Below, one piece after another: positions 1-7,912 of a stretch of DNA of 64,000 nt. The first letter of the stretch is position 1. Every line of letters starts with the position of its first letter. The notes beneath the pieces are model-generated. The model was not told the DNA's origin and made no database searches. It was given only the letters and a program-made list of their open reading frames with translations. The stretch is from NCBI RefSeq assembly GCF_002218065.1, contig NZ_BDUB01000001.1, forward strand, positions 4,187,118 to 4,251,117, given 5' to 3'. Origin of the DNA: Nodularia sp. NIES-3585 (GTDB taxonomy: Bacteria > Cyanobacteriota > Cyanobacteriia > Cyanobacteriales > Nostocaceae). A program made the position numbers and the translations under genes.

Positions 1-252
1 GGCAAATATTTTAGAGAACAGCCTGAGTTATTTGATATCTATTACAATTGTGCTGTCAATGACCCCTGTGAGAGTGGAGGTATCTTGAACGAAAACCCTC
101 GGCGCATTGCACTGGAGATAATTATCAAGCAATATCGTAAGCATCCCCAGACTTCTTCACTGTTGTGCGATAGAGCAGAAAATGACCCAGATGAGGAAGT
201 GCGGAAGTATGCTCAGAAGATTTTAAAGCGGAGGGGAGAAGAAAAAGAATGA
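1..252 (+). CDS. C-terminal end of a HEAT-repeat protein (partial)
   Basis: The frame is open from the first base of the window and stops at TGA 250-252, giving 83 residues; the 5' end lies outside. The visible part is alpha-helical and charged, with a helix pair of HEAT-repeat type (about residues 34-60, RRIALEIIIKQY then HPQTSSLLCDRA) and a lysine/arginine-rich end. Tails of this kind are common on cyanobacterial NACHT-domain or HEAT-repeat NTPases, but no NTPase part is visible, so the full protein cannot be named. Its stop overlaps the next start as ATGA, so the two genes are probably co-transcribed. Confidence 0.6.
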   Translation, partial: GKYFREQPELFDIYYNCAVNDPCESGGILNENPRRIALEIIIKQYRKHPQTSSLLCDRAENDPDEEVRKYAQKILKRRGEEKE

Positions 253-473
253 AATATACAATTATTATTCAATGGTCAGAAGAAGACCAGTGCTATGTAG
301 TTTGGCTACCTGAGTTTACTAATGTAATGCAGCCTTGCACTCACGGAGATACCTATGAAGAAGCTTGCAAAAATGCTCAAGAAGTTTTAGAAATGTTAAT
401 TGAGACAGCTTTGGAAAATGGTGAATCTCTACCAGAACCGAAAACTCTAGAACAGTCATCACAAGTAGCATGA
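249..473 (+). CDS. HicB-like antitoxin, solo
   Basis: A 74-residue protein with the short beta-rich fold signature of the HicB family: MKYTIIIQWSEED, then CYVVWLPEF, then the helix EEACKNAQEVLEMLIE. HicB proteins normally neutralise the HicA mRNA nuclease. There is no HicA-sized frame beside it: upstream is the HEAT-repeat tail, overlapping by 4 nt, and downstream is a terminator hairpin. It also lacks an obvious C-terminal DNA-binding domain. It is therefore an orphan, either a relic or a partner of an unlinked toxin. The translational overlap with the HEAT gene suggests the two are produced together. Confidence 0.75.
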   Translation: MKYTIIIQWSEEDQCYVVWLPEFTNVMQPCTHGDTYEEACKNAQEVLEMLIETALENGESLPEPKTLEQSSQVA

Positions 474-478
474 ATTCA

Positions 479-513
479 GATCCCCGATTTCTTGAAGAAG
501 TCGGGGATCTTTG
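479..513 (+). terminator. Rho-independent terminator after hicB-like gene
   Basis: A perfect 9-bp inverted repeat (gatccccga at 479-487, tcggggatc at 501-509) is followed by a short T run. It starts 6 nt after the hicB-like stop codon, the right place to end that transcript. Confidence 0.7.
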
Positions 514-544
514 GGTTCGTAACTTCTTGAGAATTGCTATATAA

Positions 545-1396
545 CTATTTACTTTTAGGAATAACTTTTCTAATACCACTTTTACCAACAGCATCGCCTT
601 TGTAACGAGGAATGATATGAATGCTGGTGTGCATAACATTCTGCCCACCTTCTCGATTAATATTCATACCTACATTAAAACCATCTGGGGCAAATTCTGT
701 CTTGAGCATTTCTTGGACTTTATTCACCATAAACCAGCAAGCAGACTGTTCTTTAAAAGGTAAATCAAAATAATTGCTGACATGACGTTTAGGAATAACT
801 AAAGTATGTCCTTTACTTATAGGGTAGCCATCCAACATAGCATAGGCGGTGGCTGATTCGGTTAATAATCTCAGATGTTTATGAGGATTACAAAATATAC
901 AATAATTAGTTGAGTTTCGCTGCTGATTATAATGAACGTATTCATATACTTCCCGCATCTCATCTGCGTATAATGAATGAAATGGAAGTTTAGCTAGACA
1001 TTGATATGTAGGTTTTTTATGCACATAATGTTCTCTAAACCCTTCTCTCTTAATATCCCTTCTCACAGCATAATAAGCTTTACCTCCTGGTTTTAATAAG
1101 TGCGATACTTCCATGAGGATATTAGCTTGTTCTTCTGGGAATAAAACATTTAAAACATAAAAACAAACTATGGTATCAAATTTACCTTGAGGATATTGGT
1201 CAAAATAATGAGGGTCATAACCTGTAATATCTAAGCCTTTTTGGCTGAGGATTTTTACATCATTACCAAAGCCACAACCAAAATCTAGGATTTTTCCTTG
1301 AAGCAGGTTTTGATTTAATAAAAATTGTGCCGGAAATGATAAATAAGTTCTTTCTATGGCGGTGAGATGGCTGAATAAGTTTTTTTGCTGTTTCAT
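545..1396 (-). CDS. Fusion of SAM methyltransferase and HIT-family domain
   Basis: The protein has 283 residues. Residues about 1-150 form a class I SAM-dependent methyltransferase with motif I DFGCGFG at 38-44, an acidic residue ending the second strand (GYD, 59-61) and a post-I strand at FDTIVCFYVLN. Residues about 165-283 form a HIT domain, beginning CIFCNP and continuing with the GHTLVIPKRH strand. HIT enzymes use HxHxH with the middle His as nucleophile; here the motif reads H256-T-S258-I-H260, so the middle position is Ser. The nucleotide-hydrolase activity may be lost or changed. The methyl acceptor is unknown. It stands alone on the minus strand. Confidence 0.82.
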   Translation of the reverse strand: MKQQKNLFSHLTAIERTYLSFPAQFLLNQNLLQGKILDFGCGFGNDVKILSQKGLDITGYDPHYFDQYPQGKFDTIVCFYVLNVLFPEEQANILMEVSHLLKPGGKAYYAVRRDIKREGFREHYVHKKPTYQCLAKLPFHSLYADEMREVYEYVHYNQQRNSTNYCIFCNPHKHLRLLTESATAYAMLDGYPISKGHTLVIPKRHVSNYFDLPFKEQSACWFMVNKVQEMLKTEFAPDGFNVGMNINREGGQNVMHTSIHIIPRYKGDAVGKSGIRKVIPKSK

Positions 1397-1514
1397 GGAA
1401 TCTGGAGATGCAGGCTATCCTGTATTAGCACAGTTGATACTTAATCGCCTTAAGTAAATTCGCGGTCATAAATCAAATTCCGGTAATTGAGTTCGTAGTA
1501 AGTATCTCTAAGAG

Positions 1515-1549
1515 AGGACTAAAGTCCTCACTACAAACCTTTAATGATT
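1515..1549. repeat. Short dispersed repeat with palindromic head
   Basis: The palindrome aggactaaagtcct is followed by a tail beginning actacaaacc. The same arrangement occurs at 49802-49836 with 1-2 differences, so this is a dispersed repeat and not a local regulatory site. Confidence 0.6.
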
Positions 1550-1705
1550 TATTTTATGGTGTTATTGAAAGCAATTGGTGTAAGATATGTGTTTAGAAAA
1601 GTCATTATCTATATTTACAAAACGTATATATACACACAGACAACAAAACCTAAAATAAAATAAAGAAACCTGTTTTTTACTCAGCTAAATATTAGAATAA
1701 GAATC

Positions 1706-1719
1706 GTAGCTGAGTATAC
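1706..1719 (+). promoter_or_regulatory. Possible NtcA-binding site (GTA-N8-TAC)
   Basis: GTAGCTGAGTATAC fits the NtcA consensus exactly and lies about 340 bp upstream of nifP. No good TAN3T -10 box follows at the usual 22-nt distance. A GTA-N8-TAC match is expected by chance about once per 4 kb, so this is only a candidate. Confidence 0.3.
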
Positions 1720-2055
1720 AGATATATCATTTGTTGTTCTCTCTACCTCATCTTGGCGCGCAAGTGAGTACAACTTAATATATTGCAAAATAACTTGCCT
1801 AATTCGCTGCAAACTCTTACAGGTAAAGTTTTTTGTGGTGAGTACAAAAATTCTGCCACCCTTACCCTAAAAACACCAGAACCCCCATTATTAAATACTA
1901 GCACCCCTACCCCAAGGGAAATTTAAAGTTTATCTTAAGTCAGGGTTTGAGATGGTTGAGTACAACTGTAATTAATCCAATAAATCCAATCGGCGTTTAA
2001 TGTACTGTCCAGTTGGGAGTCACCTGATATAAGCATAAAAATAGCACATGGCTCT

Positions 2056-2841
2056 TTGAACCAAACACTACTGATGCAACAGTCATTAAACAGTACCAAA
2101 AACCGTCAGGCTGCAATCAAACCACGTTCTACAAATACATCCGTGCTGAAAAATTTGTTCTCTGGTACTTTTTTAGAACCACTATTGAGTGATTTTAAAA
2201 TCATCTTTGAACGTGACCCAGCAGCACGGAATTGGCTAGAGGTGGTGTTTTGCTACCCTGGGTTACACGCTCTGTGTTTGCATCGTCTCGCCCACTGGTT
2301 ACACTGTCGGGGTGTGGGTTTTATCCCGCGTCTGATTTCTCACTTGGCGCGATTTTTGACAGGAATTGAAATTCACCCAGGTGCAGAGATTGGTAAAGGT
2401 GTGTTTATCGACCACGGTATGGGTGTGGTGATTGGTGAAACTGCCATTGTGGGAAATTATACGCTAATTTATCAGGGTGTGACTCTGGGCGGTACTGGTA
2501 AAGAAAGTGGTAAGCGTCATCCTACGGTGGGTAACAACGTTGTGGTGGGTGCGGGTGCAAAAGTTTTGGGAAATATTCAAATTAGCGATCGCGTCCGCAT
2601 TGGTGCAGGTTCTATTGTATTGCGTGATGTTCCCCCAGATGCAACCGTCGTCGGGATTCCTGGTAGAATTATCTCCCCCAAACAAAAAGTAAATCTGCAT
2701 CCCCTAGAACATGGAAAACTCCCGGATGATCAAGCGACTGTAATTAGTTCTTTACTTTCCCGCATCGAGAAACTAGAACAACAATTACAAACCCCGAATA
2801 TTCAACCCCAGGACAAAGAACTGCTGACCAAAAATCATTAA
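2056..2841 (+). CDS. nifP: Serine O-acetyltransferase, nif-cluster type (NifP/CysE)
   Basis: A 261-residue protein that makes O-acetylserine from serine and acetyl-CoA, the first step of cysteine synthesis; in nif clusters it boosts cysteine supply for Fe-S cluster assembly. The CysE core starts near residue 45 (LLSDFKIIFERDPAARNWLEV) and runs into a hexapeptide left-handed beta-helix with catalytic His120 in DHGMGVVIGE and acetyl-CoA contacts in GGTGKESGKRHP. The roughly 40-residue N-terminal extension is unlike other parts. The start is TTG at 2056; an ATG at 2074 is a reasonable alternative. Gene order matches the nifP-asr1405-asr1406-nifV1-nifZ-nifT locus of Anabaena. Confidence 0.9.
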   Translation: MNQTLLMQQSLNSTKNRQAAIKPRSTNTSVLKNLFSGTFLEPLLSDFKIIFERDPAARNWLEVVFCYPGLHALCLHRLAHWLHCRGVGFIPRLISHLARFLTGIEIHPGAEIGKGVFIDHGMGVVIGETAIVGNYTLIYQGVTLGGTGKESGKRHPTVGNNVVVGAGAKVLGNIQISDRVRIGAGSIVLRDVPPDATVVGIPGRIISPKQKVNLHPLEHGKLPDDQATVISSLLSRIEKLEQQLQTPNIQPQDKELLTKNH

Positions 2842-2843
2842 CC

Positions 2844-3098
2844 ATGTTTCCACCGAATAATTCCGACCCCCCAGGCTATCAAGTCTTACAGATTCCCTTG
2901 TGCGATCGCTGGCGAATTTGCCAACGTTTGCAAGAATTAAAGATTCCCTGTTGCTGTCACAGCGATGGTTCCCTACGAGTCAAAGTAAATAACCTCCTAG
3001 AAGCCATCCTCATCCGCAGCACCCTGATGCAATTTCTCGCCACTCGCCACGAACTAATAGATTGGCTAGAACGCTGCTGGAATACCCAAAACTCCTAA
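2844..3098 (+). CDS. Asr1405/Asl0597 family small protein
   Basis: 84 residues, starting 2 nt after the nifP stop and so translated from the same message. It has a cysteine cluster (LKIPCCCHSDGSLRV, about residues 31-45) and a C-terminal helical pair. Position and sequence character match the small conserved protein Asr1405 of the Anabaena nif region. Its function is not known. The CCC group and its place among Fe-S-related genes could suggest metal handling, but nothing in the sequence proves that. Confidence 0.75.
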   Translation: MFPPNNSDPPGYQVLQIPLCDRWRICQRLQELKIPCCCHSDGSLRVKVNNLLEAILIRSTLMQFLATRHELIDWLERCWNTQNS

Positions 3099-3175
3099 AC
3101 TACCCCTCTGCGTGATATACCCCCAGATTTATCTATGGGTCAATCCAAAATCTAAAATCTAAAATCTAAAATTGT

Positions 3176-3373
3176 ATGACCACCTGTAACAGTGAGAGAA
3201 AATTTCTCAATTTCTTACATCAAGAACTCGAACTGACAAATGCAGATATTGCTATAGCCCAACGACATCGCAAATTTGATAATGGACCCTTACCCATGCT
3301 CCTCTGGCAATATGGACTGGTTAACTTAGAGCAACTAGAGCAGATTCTTGATTGGCTAGATGACCATCACTAA
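3176..3373 (+). CDS. DUF2949-type small protein
   Basis: 65 residues, 77 nt after the previous gene. It has an N-terminal helix (FLNFLHQELELTNADIAIAQRH) and the conserved block NGPLPMLLWQYGLVNLEQL, which I associate with the cyanobacterial DUF2949 family. It occupies the position of asr1406 between nifP and nifV1 in Anabaena. No catalytic residues are obvious. The function is unknown; it may be an adaptor or regulatory peptide that happens to be linked to nif. Confidence 0.7.
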   Translation: MTTCNSERKFLNFLHQELELTNADIAIAQRHRKFDNGPLPMLLWQYGLVNLEQLEQILDWLDDHH

Positions 3374-3814
3374 CAGATTTTCCGTTGAACTTCCAGTGTA
3401 TTAGCTTCCCCAGATGACATAAATAAATGACGTGTCATTCTCTGAGCAAACCACTATGTTTGTTAACTTCCTTGCCATATTTGCTATATTGCTGTATTAA
3501 AGATTTGCTAATAGTTACCTGAATGACTCGCTATTATAAAATACTTGATTTAGCAATAGTAAAAATAATTCTAAAATATACCGTTATTTGGTTCTCTGCC
3601 ATACAGATATGATGAAGGAATTTAGCTATGATTTAATAATCATGAAGATGAACTATTAAATCTGAGAGTTTATAGCATTTACCATTCATCCTATAGCTAC
3701 GCCACGCTAGCTATCAGCATTTGTATTAGGCATTTACCATTACAGAATTTGCAGGTAAATAAGCTCCCAAAGCAGAAAGCATATTAAGAATAATTCCTAA
3801 AAGGGATGTGTGAG
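3374..3814. other. Intergenic region upstream of nifV
   Basis: 441 bp, AT-rich, with no credible gene. It contains a fragment of a dispersed GC-rich repeat (around 3698-3716) but no exact NtcA box that I can find. A separate nifVZT promoter may lie here. Confidence 0.5.
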
Positions 3815-4945
3815 ATGAATGAAATCTTAATTAATGACACTACATTACGTGATGGTGAACAAGCGGCGGGTGTTGCTTTTACCTTTGAAGAGAAAATAGC
3901 GATCGCGCAATTTCTCGATGCTATTGGTGTTCCCGAACTAGAAGTGGGAATTCCCGCAATGGGCGAAGCAGAAACCCACGCTATTCTAGCAATTGCGGAC
4001 TTAGGTTTGCAAGCAAGTCTTCTCGGTTGGAACCGGGCGGTAATTTCAGATATCAAAGCTTCGATCACCTGCGGTTTGAAACGAGTACATATCGCTATTC
4101 CCGTTTCAGGAATCCACATCGCCGCTAAATTTCATGGTCAATGGCGGGTAAGTTTGCAAAGACTCAAAGACTGTATCAGCTTTGCAGTTGATCAAGGTCT
4201 TTGGGTAGCAGTCGGCGGCGAGGATTCTTCCAGAGCTGACCCCAACTTCCTTTTAGATGTAGCCTTGAATGCTCAAGAATGGGGTGCATCACGGTTTCGT
4301 TTTTGCGATACTGTGGGCGTTCTCGACCCCTTCAGCACCTACGCCAAAGTCAAACAGCTAGTTTCGGCTTTGTCCATTCCTCTAGAAATTCACACTCACA
4401 ACGATTTTGGCTTGGCGACTGCTAACGCCTTAGCTGGTATCAAAGCCGGAGCCACATCTGTAAATACCACCGTTAACGGGGTAGGCGAAAGAGCGGGAAA
4501 TGCAGCTTTAGAAGAAGTTGTCATGTCTATTAAACGCATCTATGGGATCAATTTAGGGATTGATACTCGCCGTTTGTTGGAACTATCCCAACTGGTAGCT
4601 TCAGCATCCAATTGTCATGTCCCACCCTGGAAAGCGATTGTGGGTGAAAATACCTTCGCTCATGAATCAGGAATCCATGCTCACGGTGTACTGCAAAACC
4701 CCCTGACTTACGAACCATTTGCACCGGAAGAAGTTGGTTGGGAGCGGCGTTTGGTTGTGGGTAAACATTCTGGAAGACATTTGGTTACCAGTTTGCTACA
4801 GCAAAATGATATTTTCCTCGACCCAGAGGAAACCCAATCTGTTTTGGATGCAGTCCGCCAGCAGTCCGTAAAGCAAAAACGCAACTTAACCGTTGAAGAA
4901 CTTTTGAATTTGGTAAGAGAACAGAGGTACTCTCATGCAACCTGA
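3815..4945 (+). CDS. nifV: Homocitrate synthase NifV
   Basis: NifV condenses acetyl-CoA with 2-oxoglutarate to give homocitrate, the organic ligand of the nitrogenase iron-molybdenum cofactor. The product has 376 residues from this start, a normal length. Visible DRE-TIM features are the N-terminal TLRDGEQ, the metal-binding HTHNDFGLA, and [19 protein letters not shown]. An in-frame ATG at 3806 would sit directly on the AAAAGGG ribosome-binding sequence (3799-3805), whereas the ATG at 3815 has a 9-nt spacer, so 3815 is preferred. The 3' end overlaps nifZ by 11 nt, so the genes form an operon. Confidence 0.95.
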   Translation: MNEILINDTTLRDGEQAAGVAFTFEEKIAIAQFLDAIGVPELEVGIPAMGEAETHAILAIADLGLQASLLGWNRAVISDIKASITCGLKRVHIAIPVSGIHIAAKFHGQWRVSLQRLKDCISFAVDQGLWVAVGGEDSSRADPNFLLDVALNAQEWGASRFRFCDTVGVLDPFSTYAKVKQLVSALSIPLEIHTHNDFGLATANALAGIKAGATSVNTTVNGVGERAGNAALEEVVMSIKRIYGINLGIDTRRLLELSQLVASASNCHVPPWKAIVGENTFAHESGIHAHGVLQNPLTYEPFAPEEVGWERRLVVGKHSGRHLVTSLLQQNDIFLDPEETQSVLDAVRQQSVKQKRNLTVEELLNLVREQRYSHAT

Positions 4946-5201
4946 TGAATTAGAGCTAAATTTACCCCCTGTTTTTGAAATTGGGCAAAAAGTCAGACTT
5001 CGCAAACTGATTAAAAACGATGGGACGTTTGCTGGTAGAGAAGTCGGGGAGGTTTTAGGGAACAAAGGAGATATTGGCTACATAGCGAGTATAGGAACTT
5101 ATCTACAAAATTCCTATATCTATGCAGTGCATTTTTTAGAGAAAGGGTTTGTTGTTGGTTGTCGGAAAAGAGAACTAGAAGCGGTTGAGGAGAATTCATG
5201 A
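4935..5201 (+). CDS. nifZ: Nitrogen fixation protein NifZ
   Basis: 88 residues. NifZ acts in maturation of the second P-cluster pair of the nitrogenase MoFe protein. The family pattern is present: [19 protein letters not shown] near the start, then [14 protein letters not shown] and a [17 protein letters not shown] end. It overlaps nifV by 11 nt and nifT by 4 nt (ATGA), which indicates translational coupling inside a nifV-nifZ-nifT operon. Confidence 0.92.
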   Translation: MQPDELELNLPPVFEIGQKVRLRKLIKNDGTFAGREVGEVLGNKGDIGYIASIGTYLQNSYIYAVHFLEKGFVVGCRKRELEAVEENS

Positions 5202-5401
5202 AAGTAATGCTGCGGATGAATGATGCGGGGACTTTGGTGGCTTATGTTGCTAAAAAAGACCTGGAAGAAGAAGTTGTTAAACAAGCAGATAGTAACGATG
5301 GGGTGGTTCTCACTTTAGCAAATGGCTGGGAATTAGAATTTAGCGAATTGCCAGATAAAGCAAGTTTACCGTTAACTGTGGAAGCTAAACGGTTGTGTTA
5401 A
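5198..5401 (+). CDS. nifT: NifT/FixU family protein
   Basis: 67 residues, the usual NifT length, beginning [26 protein letters not shown] and containing LANGWELEF typical of NifT/FixU. The molecular role is unclear and deletions in other bacteria have little effect. It is the last gene of the nifVZT run and starts within the nifZ stop (ATGA). Confidence 0.92.
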   Translation: MKVMLRMNDAGTLVAYVAKKDLEEEVVKQADSNDGVVLTLANGWELEFSELPDKASLPLTVEAKRLC

Positions 5402-5437
5402 AAATAAATTTTGTCAGGGCTTAAATTGAAGGATGAT

Positions 5438-5468
5438 GGTGGGTTACGGACTACCGTCCTAACCCACC
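5438..5468. terminator. Hairpin after nifT
   Basis: A 9-bp perfect inverted repeat (ggtgggtta 5438-5446, taacccacc 5460-5468) lies 36 nt after the nifT stop. There is no T run, so it may act as an RNA-stabilising or weak termination hairpin, or be a member of the dispersed repeats common here. Confidence 0.4.
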
Positions 5469-5482
5469 CTACTGTAATATCA

Positions 5483-5779
5483 TCAGTGGGTCATTTCATG
5501 TAAGGCTGTATTGATTAGTTCTTCACTCACTCCATGACGTTTTAAATTTTCAATAAAAGTAGAAATTTCCTGATTACGACTTTCTAAATAATATAAAATT
5601 GCTGCTATGGAAGATGGAGGATCAATAGGATGATTTTTTTGTTCATAAACTTCTACTAAAGTTGTTAGAATATCTAATCTTTCATATTCTTGTGTATTCG
5701 GTTCAGCATCAAATATAAGTTCTATTTATTTTAGTGCTTGTTGATAATCTATTTCAGTTTTAATTGGTTTTAATTTCAT
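5483..5779 (-). pseudogene. HigA-like antitoxin remnant with a nonsense codon
   Basis: Reading from ATG 5779 (strong GGAGG ribosome-binding site just upstream) gives MKLKPIKTEIDYQQALK, the standard N-terminus of HigA-type antitoxins, then an in-frame TAA at 5728-5726 where the family has Glu (ALKEIE). The same frame continues with IELIFDAEPNTQEYERLDIL and PIDPPSS, again HigA-like, to a stop at 5483. The C-terminal helix-turn-helix is not recognisable. No in-frame ATG follows the nonsense codon closely and no HigB toxin is adjacent, so this is an inactivated, toxin-free remnant. Confidence 0.7.
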
Positions 5780-5817
5780 AATATTCAACCTCCTTAAAGA
5801 TATGATATAAAAACTTC

Positions 5818-5847
5818 TGTAGAGACGTTCTATATAACGTCTCTACA
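5818..5847. repeat. Perfect 12-bp-arm palindrome
   Basis: tgtagagacgtt and aacgtctctaca flank a 6-nt loop (5830-5835). It lies between two minus-strand genes; without a T run it looks more like a small dispersed palindromic repeat than a terminator. Confidence 0.6.
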
Positions 5848-5878
5848 TCTAAAGCAGTGCCTAATTAGGAATTACGAA

Positions 5879-6490
5879 TTAATCAACGATCGCCTTTGCT
5901 AAAGCTGCGGCAAAGCCGATATCTTCTATTTCATCAGATGTTGTAACATCAGCAATATCAAACTTTGCGCCCGCGTTGGTTAACTCGTCATCGACTGTGC
6001 GGAGAAACTGAGTTGCACTTGCATCATCACCAATTTGAAAAAATAGTACCGCTAATTCTTCGTCACGATCTATTTTGCGGCTGGCGAGGATAATCTGCTC
6101 GTACACAGACTTACGATCATCTGGCTCACCATCTGTAACCACAATAATTGTCTCACCGTCTGGCGTTAAACCTTGTTCTCGGCGGTTGAAAAAGTCATCA
6201 AAAGCGGCTTTAAGTACGCCTCCTAAGTTGGTGCTTCCAGCTGGGTTATTCTCTTGGAATATCTGCTTAACTTTATTCGCCGTCACGCCGGAGTACATTT
6301 TGTGTCTACCAGAAAAAACGTAAACATTGATACCATCTGGGTCTAGCTGATCACACTTGGAAGCTAAGGCTAAGGTGTTCTCTTGCATAACTTCCCATCT
6401 GGTTTTGCCTGGAAGTTCGCTACTAGGGCTTTCCATGCTGCCGGACTTATCTATGATTAGGGTATATTGTCTGCCCATAATTTCTGTCAT
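5879..6490 (-). CDS. von Willebrand factor A domain protein
   Basis: A 203-residue single-domain vWA protein. The metal-ion-dependent adhesion site is complete: DKSGSM near the N-terminus, the STN threonine (GSTNLGG) in the middle and TDGEPDD later. Such proteins bind divalent metal and act as scaffolds or chaperone partners; the ligand is unknown. An upstream in-frame ATG at 6532 exists, but the ATG at 6490 is preceded by AAGGA with good spacing and begins MTEIMGRQYTLIID, fitting the family start. There is no signal peptide. It appears monocistronic. Confidence 0.85.
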   Translation of the reverse strand: MTEIMGRQYTLIIDKSGSMESPSSELPGKTRWEVMQENTLALASKCDQLDPDGINVYVFSGRHKMYSGVTANKVKQIFQENNPAGSTNLGGVLKAAFDDFFNRREQGLTPDGETIIVVTDGEPDDRKSVYEQIILASRKIDRDEELAVLFFQIGDDASATQFLRTVDDELTNAGAKFDIADVTTSDEIEDIGFAAALAKAIVD

Positions 6491-6604
6491 TTTTTCCTTT
6501 TGTATGGTTATCTTTCTCTTTTCTCCAGACAAATATTGTCAAAGAATATATAAAACTTTATCCTGACACTTAAATGTTACTCAACAATCGCGGGAAACAT
6601 TTAT

Positions 6605-7489
6605 CTAAAAATTAGGTGGTAATTCTAGGGGGATTGTGCCTAATAAACCTTTACGAAAATCTGTTAATAGATGTCTGGCTGTGCGTTCTACATCGCCTTT
6701 GTAACGATGTTCTGCTAAGGCGTGTAAATAGCTTTCTCCGGTGTACATTACGGGGTCAAGTTGATAGCGAGTATACAAGGGTGAAGGTGGTAATAAATTT
6801 CCGGCTGTCTCTTGGAGTTCGTTGAGTAAATCGATGAAGGCGGATGCGACTAACTGATTATCATAGGACGCTTGACCAATGTCATCACAAATTGCTAATT
6901 TAATTGCGGCTTCTTGATTTCCCATTCTCAATGGAATAACGCCAGGCGCATCTAGTAGTTCTAGTTGTTCGGAAATTCTCACCCAACGTAAAGAGCGAGT
7001 TACCCCCGGACGGGCTGCACTTTCGACGACTCGCTTTCCTAGGAGACGGTTAATTAAGGCTGATTTACCGACGTTGGGAAAACCAATGACTACAGCCCGG
7101 ACTGGACGAGGTAACATCCCGCGATCGCGTCTTCTTTGATTGAGTTGTATTCCTGCTGCTTGGGCGGCTTTAGCGATCGCTGTCACTCCTTGTCCTTGTT
7201 TCGCATTGGTGGAATAGGCGACTTCACCGTGACGTTTAAACCAATCTACCCACAGCGATCGCACTTGGGGCGCAATCATATCTAATCGGTTTAATACCAA
7301 TACCCGCGCTTTATCTCCCACCCATTCATCGATTTGGGGGTGATGTGTGGCTAATGGAATCCGTCCGTCTCGGACTTCTAGTACCACATCTACCCGCGTT
7401 AGCTGTTCTTTGAGCTTTTTTTCCGCTTTAGCAATATGGCCTGGATACCATTGAATCAGGTTTAATTTATAGTTTTGAGTTAAAGACAT
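6605..7489 (-). CDS. ylqF: Ribosome biogenesis GTPase YlqF/RbgA
   Basis: 294 residues. A circularly permuted GTPase required for late assembly of the large ribosomal subunit. The motif order is diagnostic: G4 NRLD (about residue 67) comes before the G1 P-loop GFPNVGKS (about 136-143), followed by the G2 region RPGVTRS and G3 DAPG. The N-terminus IQWYPGHIAKAEKKL is the YlqF signature, and the C-terminal region is helical. It lies 31 nt downstream of the VOC-family gene on the same strand, possibly the same transcript. Confidence 0.93.
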   Translation of the reverse strand: MSLTQNYKLNLIQWYPGHIAKAEKKLKEQLTRVDVVLEVRDGRIPLATHHPQIDEWVGDKARVLVLNRLDMIAPQVRSLWVDWFKRHGEVAYSTNAKQGQGVTAIAKAAQAAGIQLNQRRRDRGMLPRPVRAVVIGFPNVGKSALINRLLGKRVVESAARPGVTRSLRWVRISEQLELLDAPGVIPLRMGNQEAAIKLAICDDIGQASYDNQLVASAFIDLLNELQETAGNLLPPSPLYTRYQLDPVMYTGESYLHALAEHRYKGDVERTARHLLTDFRKGLLGTIPLELPPNF

Positions 7490-7520
7490 ACTTAATTACT
7501 AATAACTTCCTATTATAACA

Positions 7521-7889
7521 TTATTTCTGATGCAAAATCAACCGATTACCATCAGGGTCATAAGCGTAAATTTCTCTACCGTGGGAAGCTATGGAGATTT
7601 CTCCGGGGGGTGGATAGCCTAAGTTTGTCAGGTGCGCGATCGCTTGTTCTAAATTACTTACTTCTAAACACAAACTTATCTGACTGTTTGCTGAGTTGGC
7701 AAATTCAGATGTATGGTTTTTTTGAGGTTGAAAAATCCCCAATTTCACACCTGGAAGTTGAAATTCCGCATAAACATTGGGGATGAGTGACAAAGGTTTT
7801 TTATTCAGTAATTGGGTATAGAAATCTACTAAGTCTGCAAAGTTAATAGATGCTATGGTCACGAGTGCTTCGGTATATTGAAAAACCAT
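7521..7889 (-). CDS. VOC (glyoxalase/dioxygenase fold) family protein
   Basis: 122 residues with one vicinal-oxygen-chelate domain: an N-terminal strand VTIASINFADLVDFYTQLL and a C-terminal strand HGREIYAYDPDGNRLILHQ, whose DPDGN turn is typical. The usual metal-binding His and Glu positions are not all clear, so catalytic activity and substrate cannot be stated. It lies between the CYTH gene (23 nt upstream) and ylqF, all on the minus strand. Confidence 0.85.
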   Translation of the reverse strand: MVFQYTEALVTIASINFADLVDFYTQLLNKKPLSLIPNVYAEFQLPGVKLGIFQPQKNHTSEFANSANSQISLCLEVSNLEQAIAHLTNLGYPPPGEISIASHGREIYAYDPDGNRLILHQK

Positions 7890-7912
7890 ATTTAACAGTT
7901 ATCAGTTATCAG

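Larger units (their letters stand above)
1397..2055. other. Intergenic region upstream of nifP
   Basis: 659 bp between divergent genes. I see no convincing coding sequence. It contains a small dispersed repeat (1515-1549) and one match to the NtcA consensus (1706-1719). It is AT-rich and probably holds the nifP promoter, whose start I cannot place. Confidence 0.5.
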
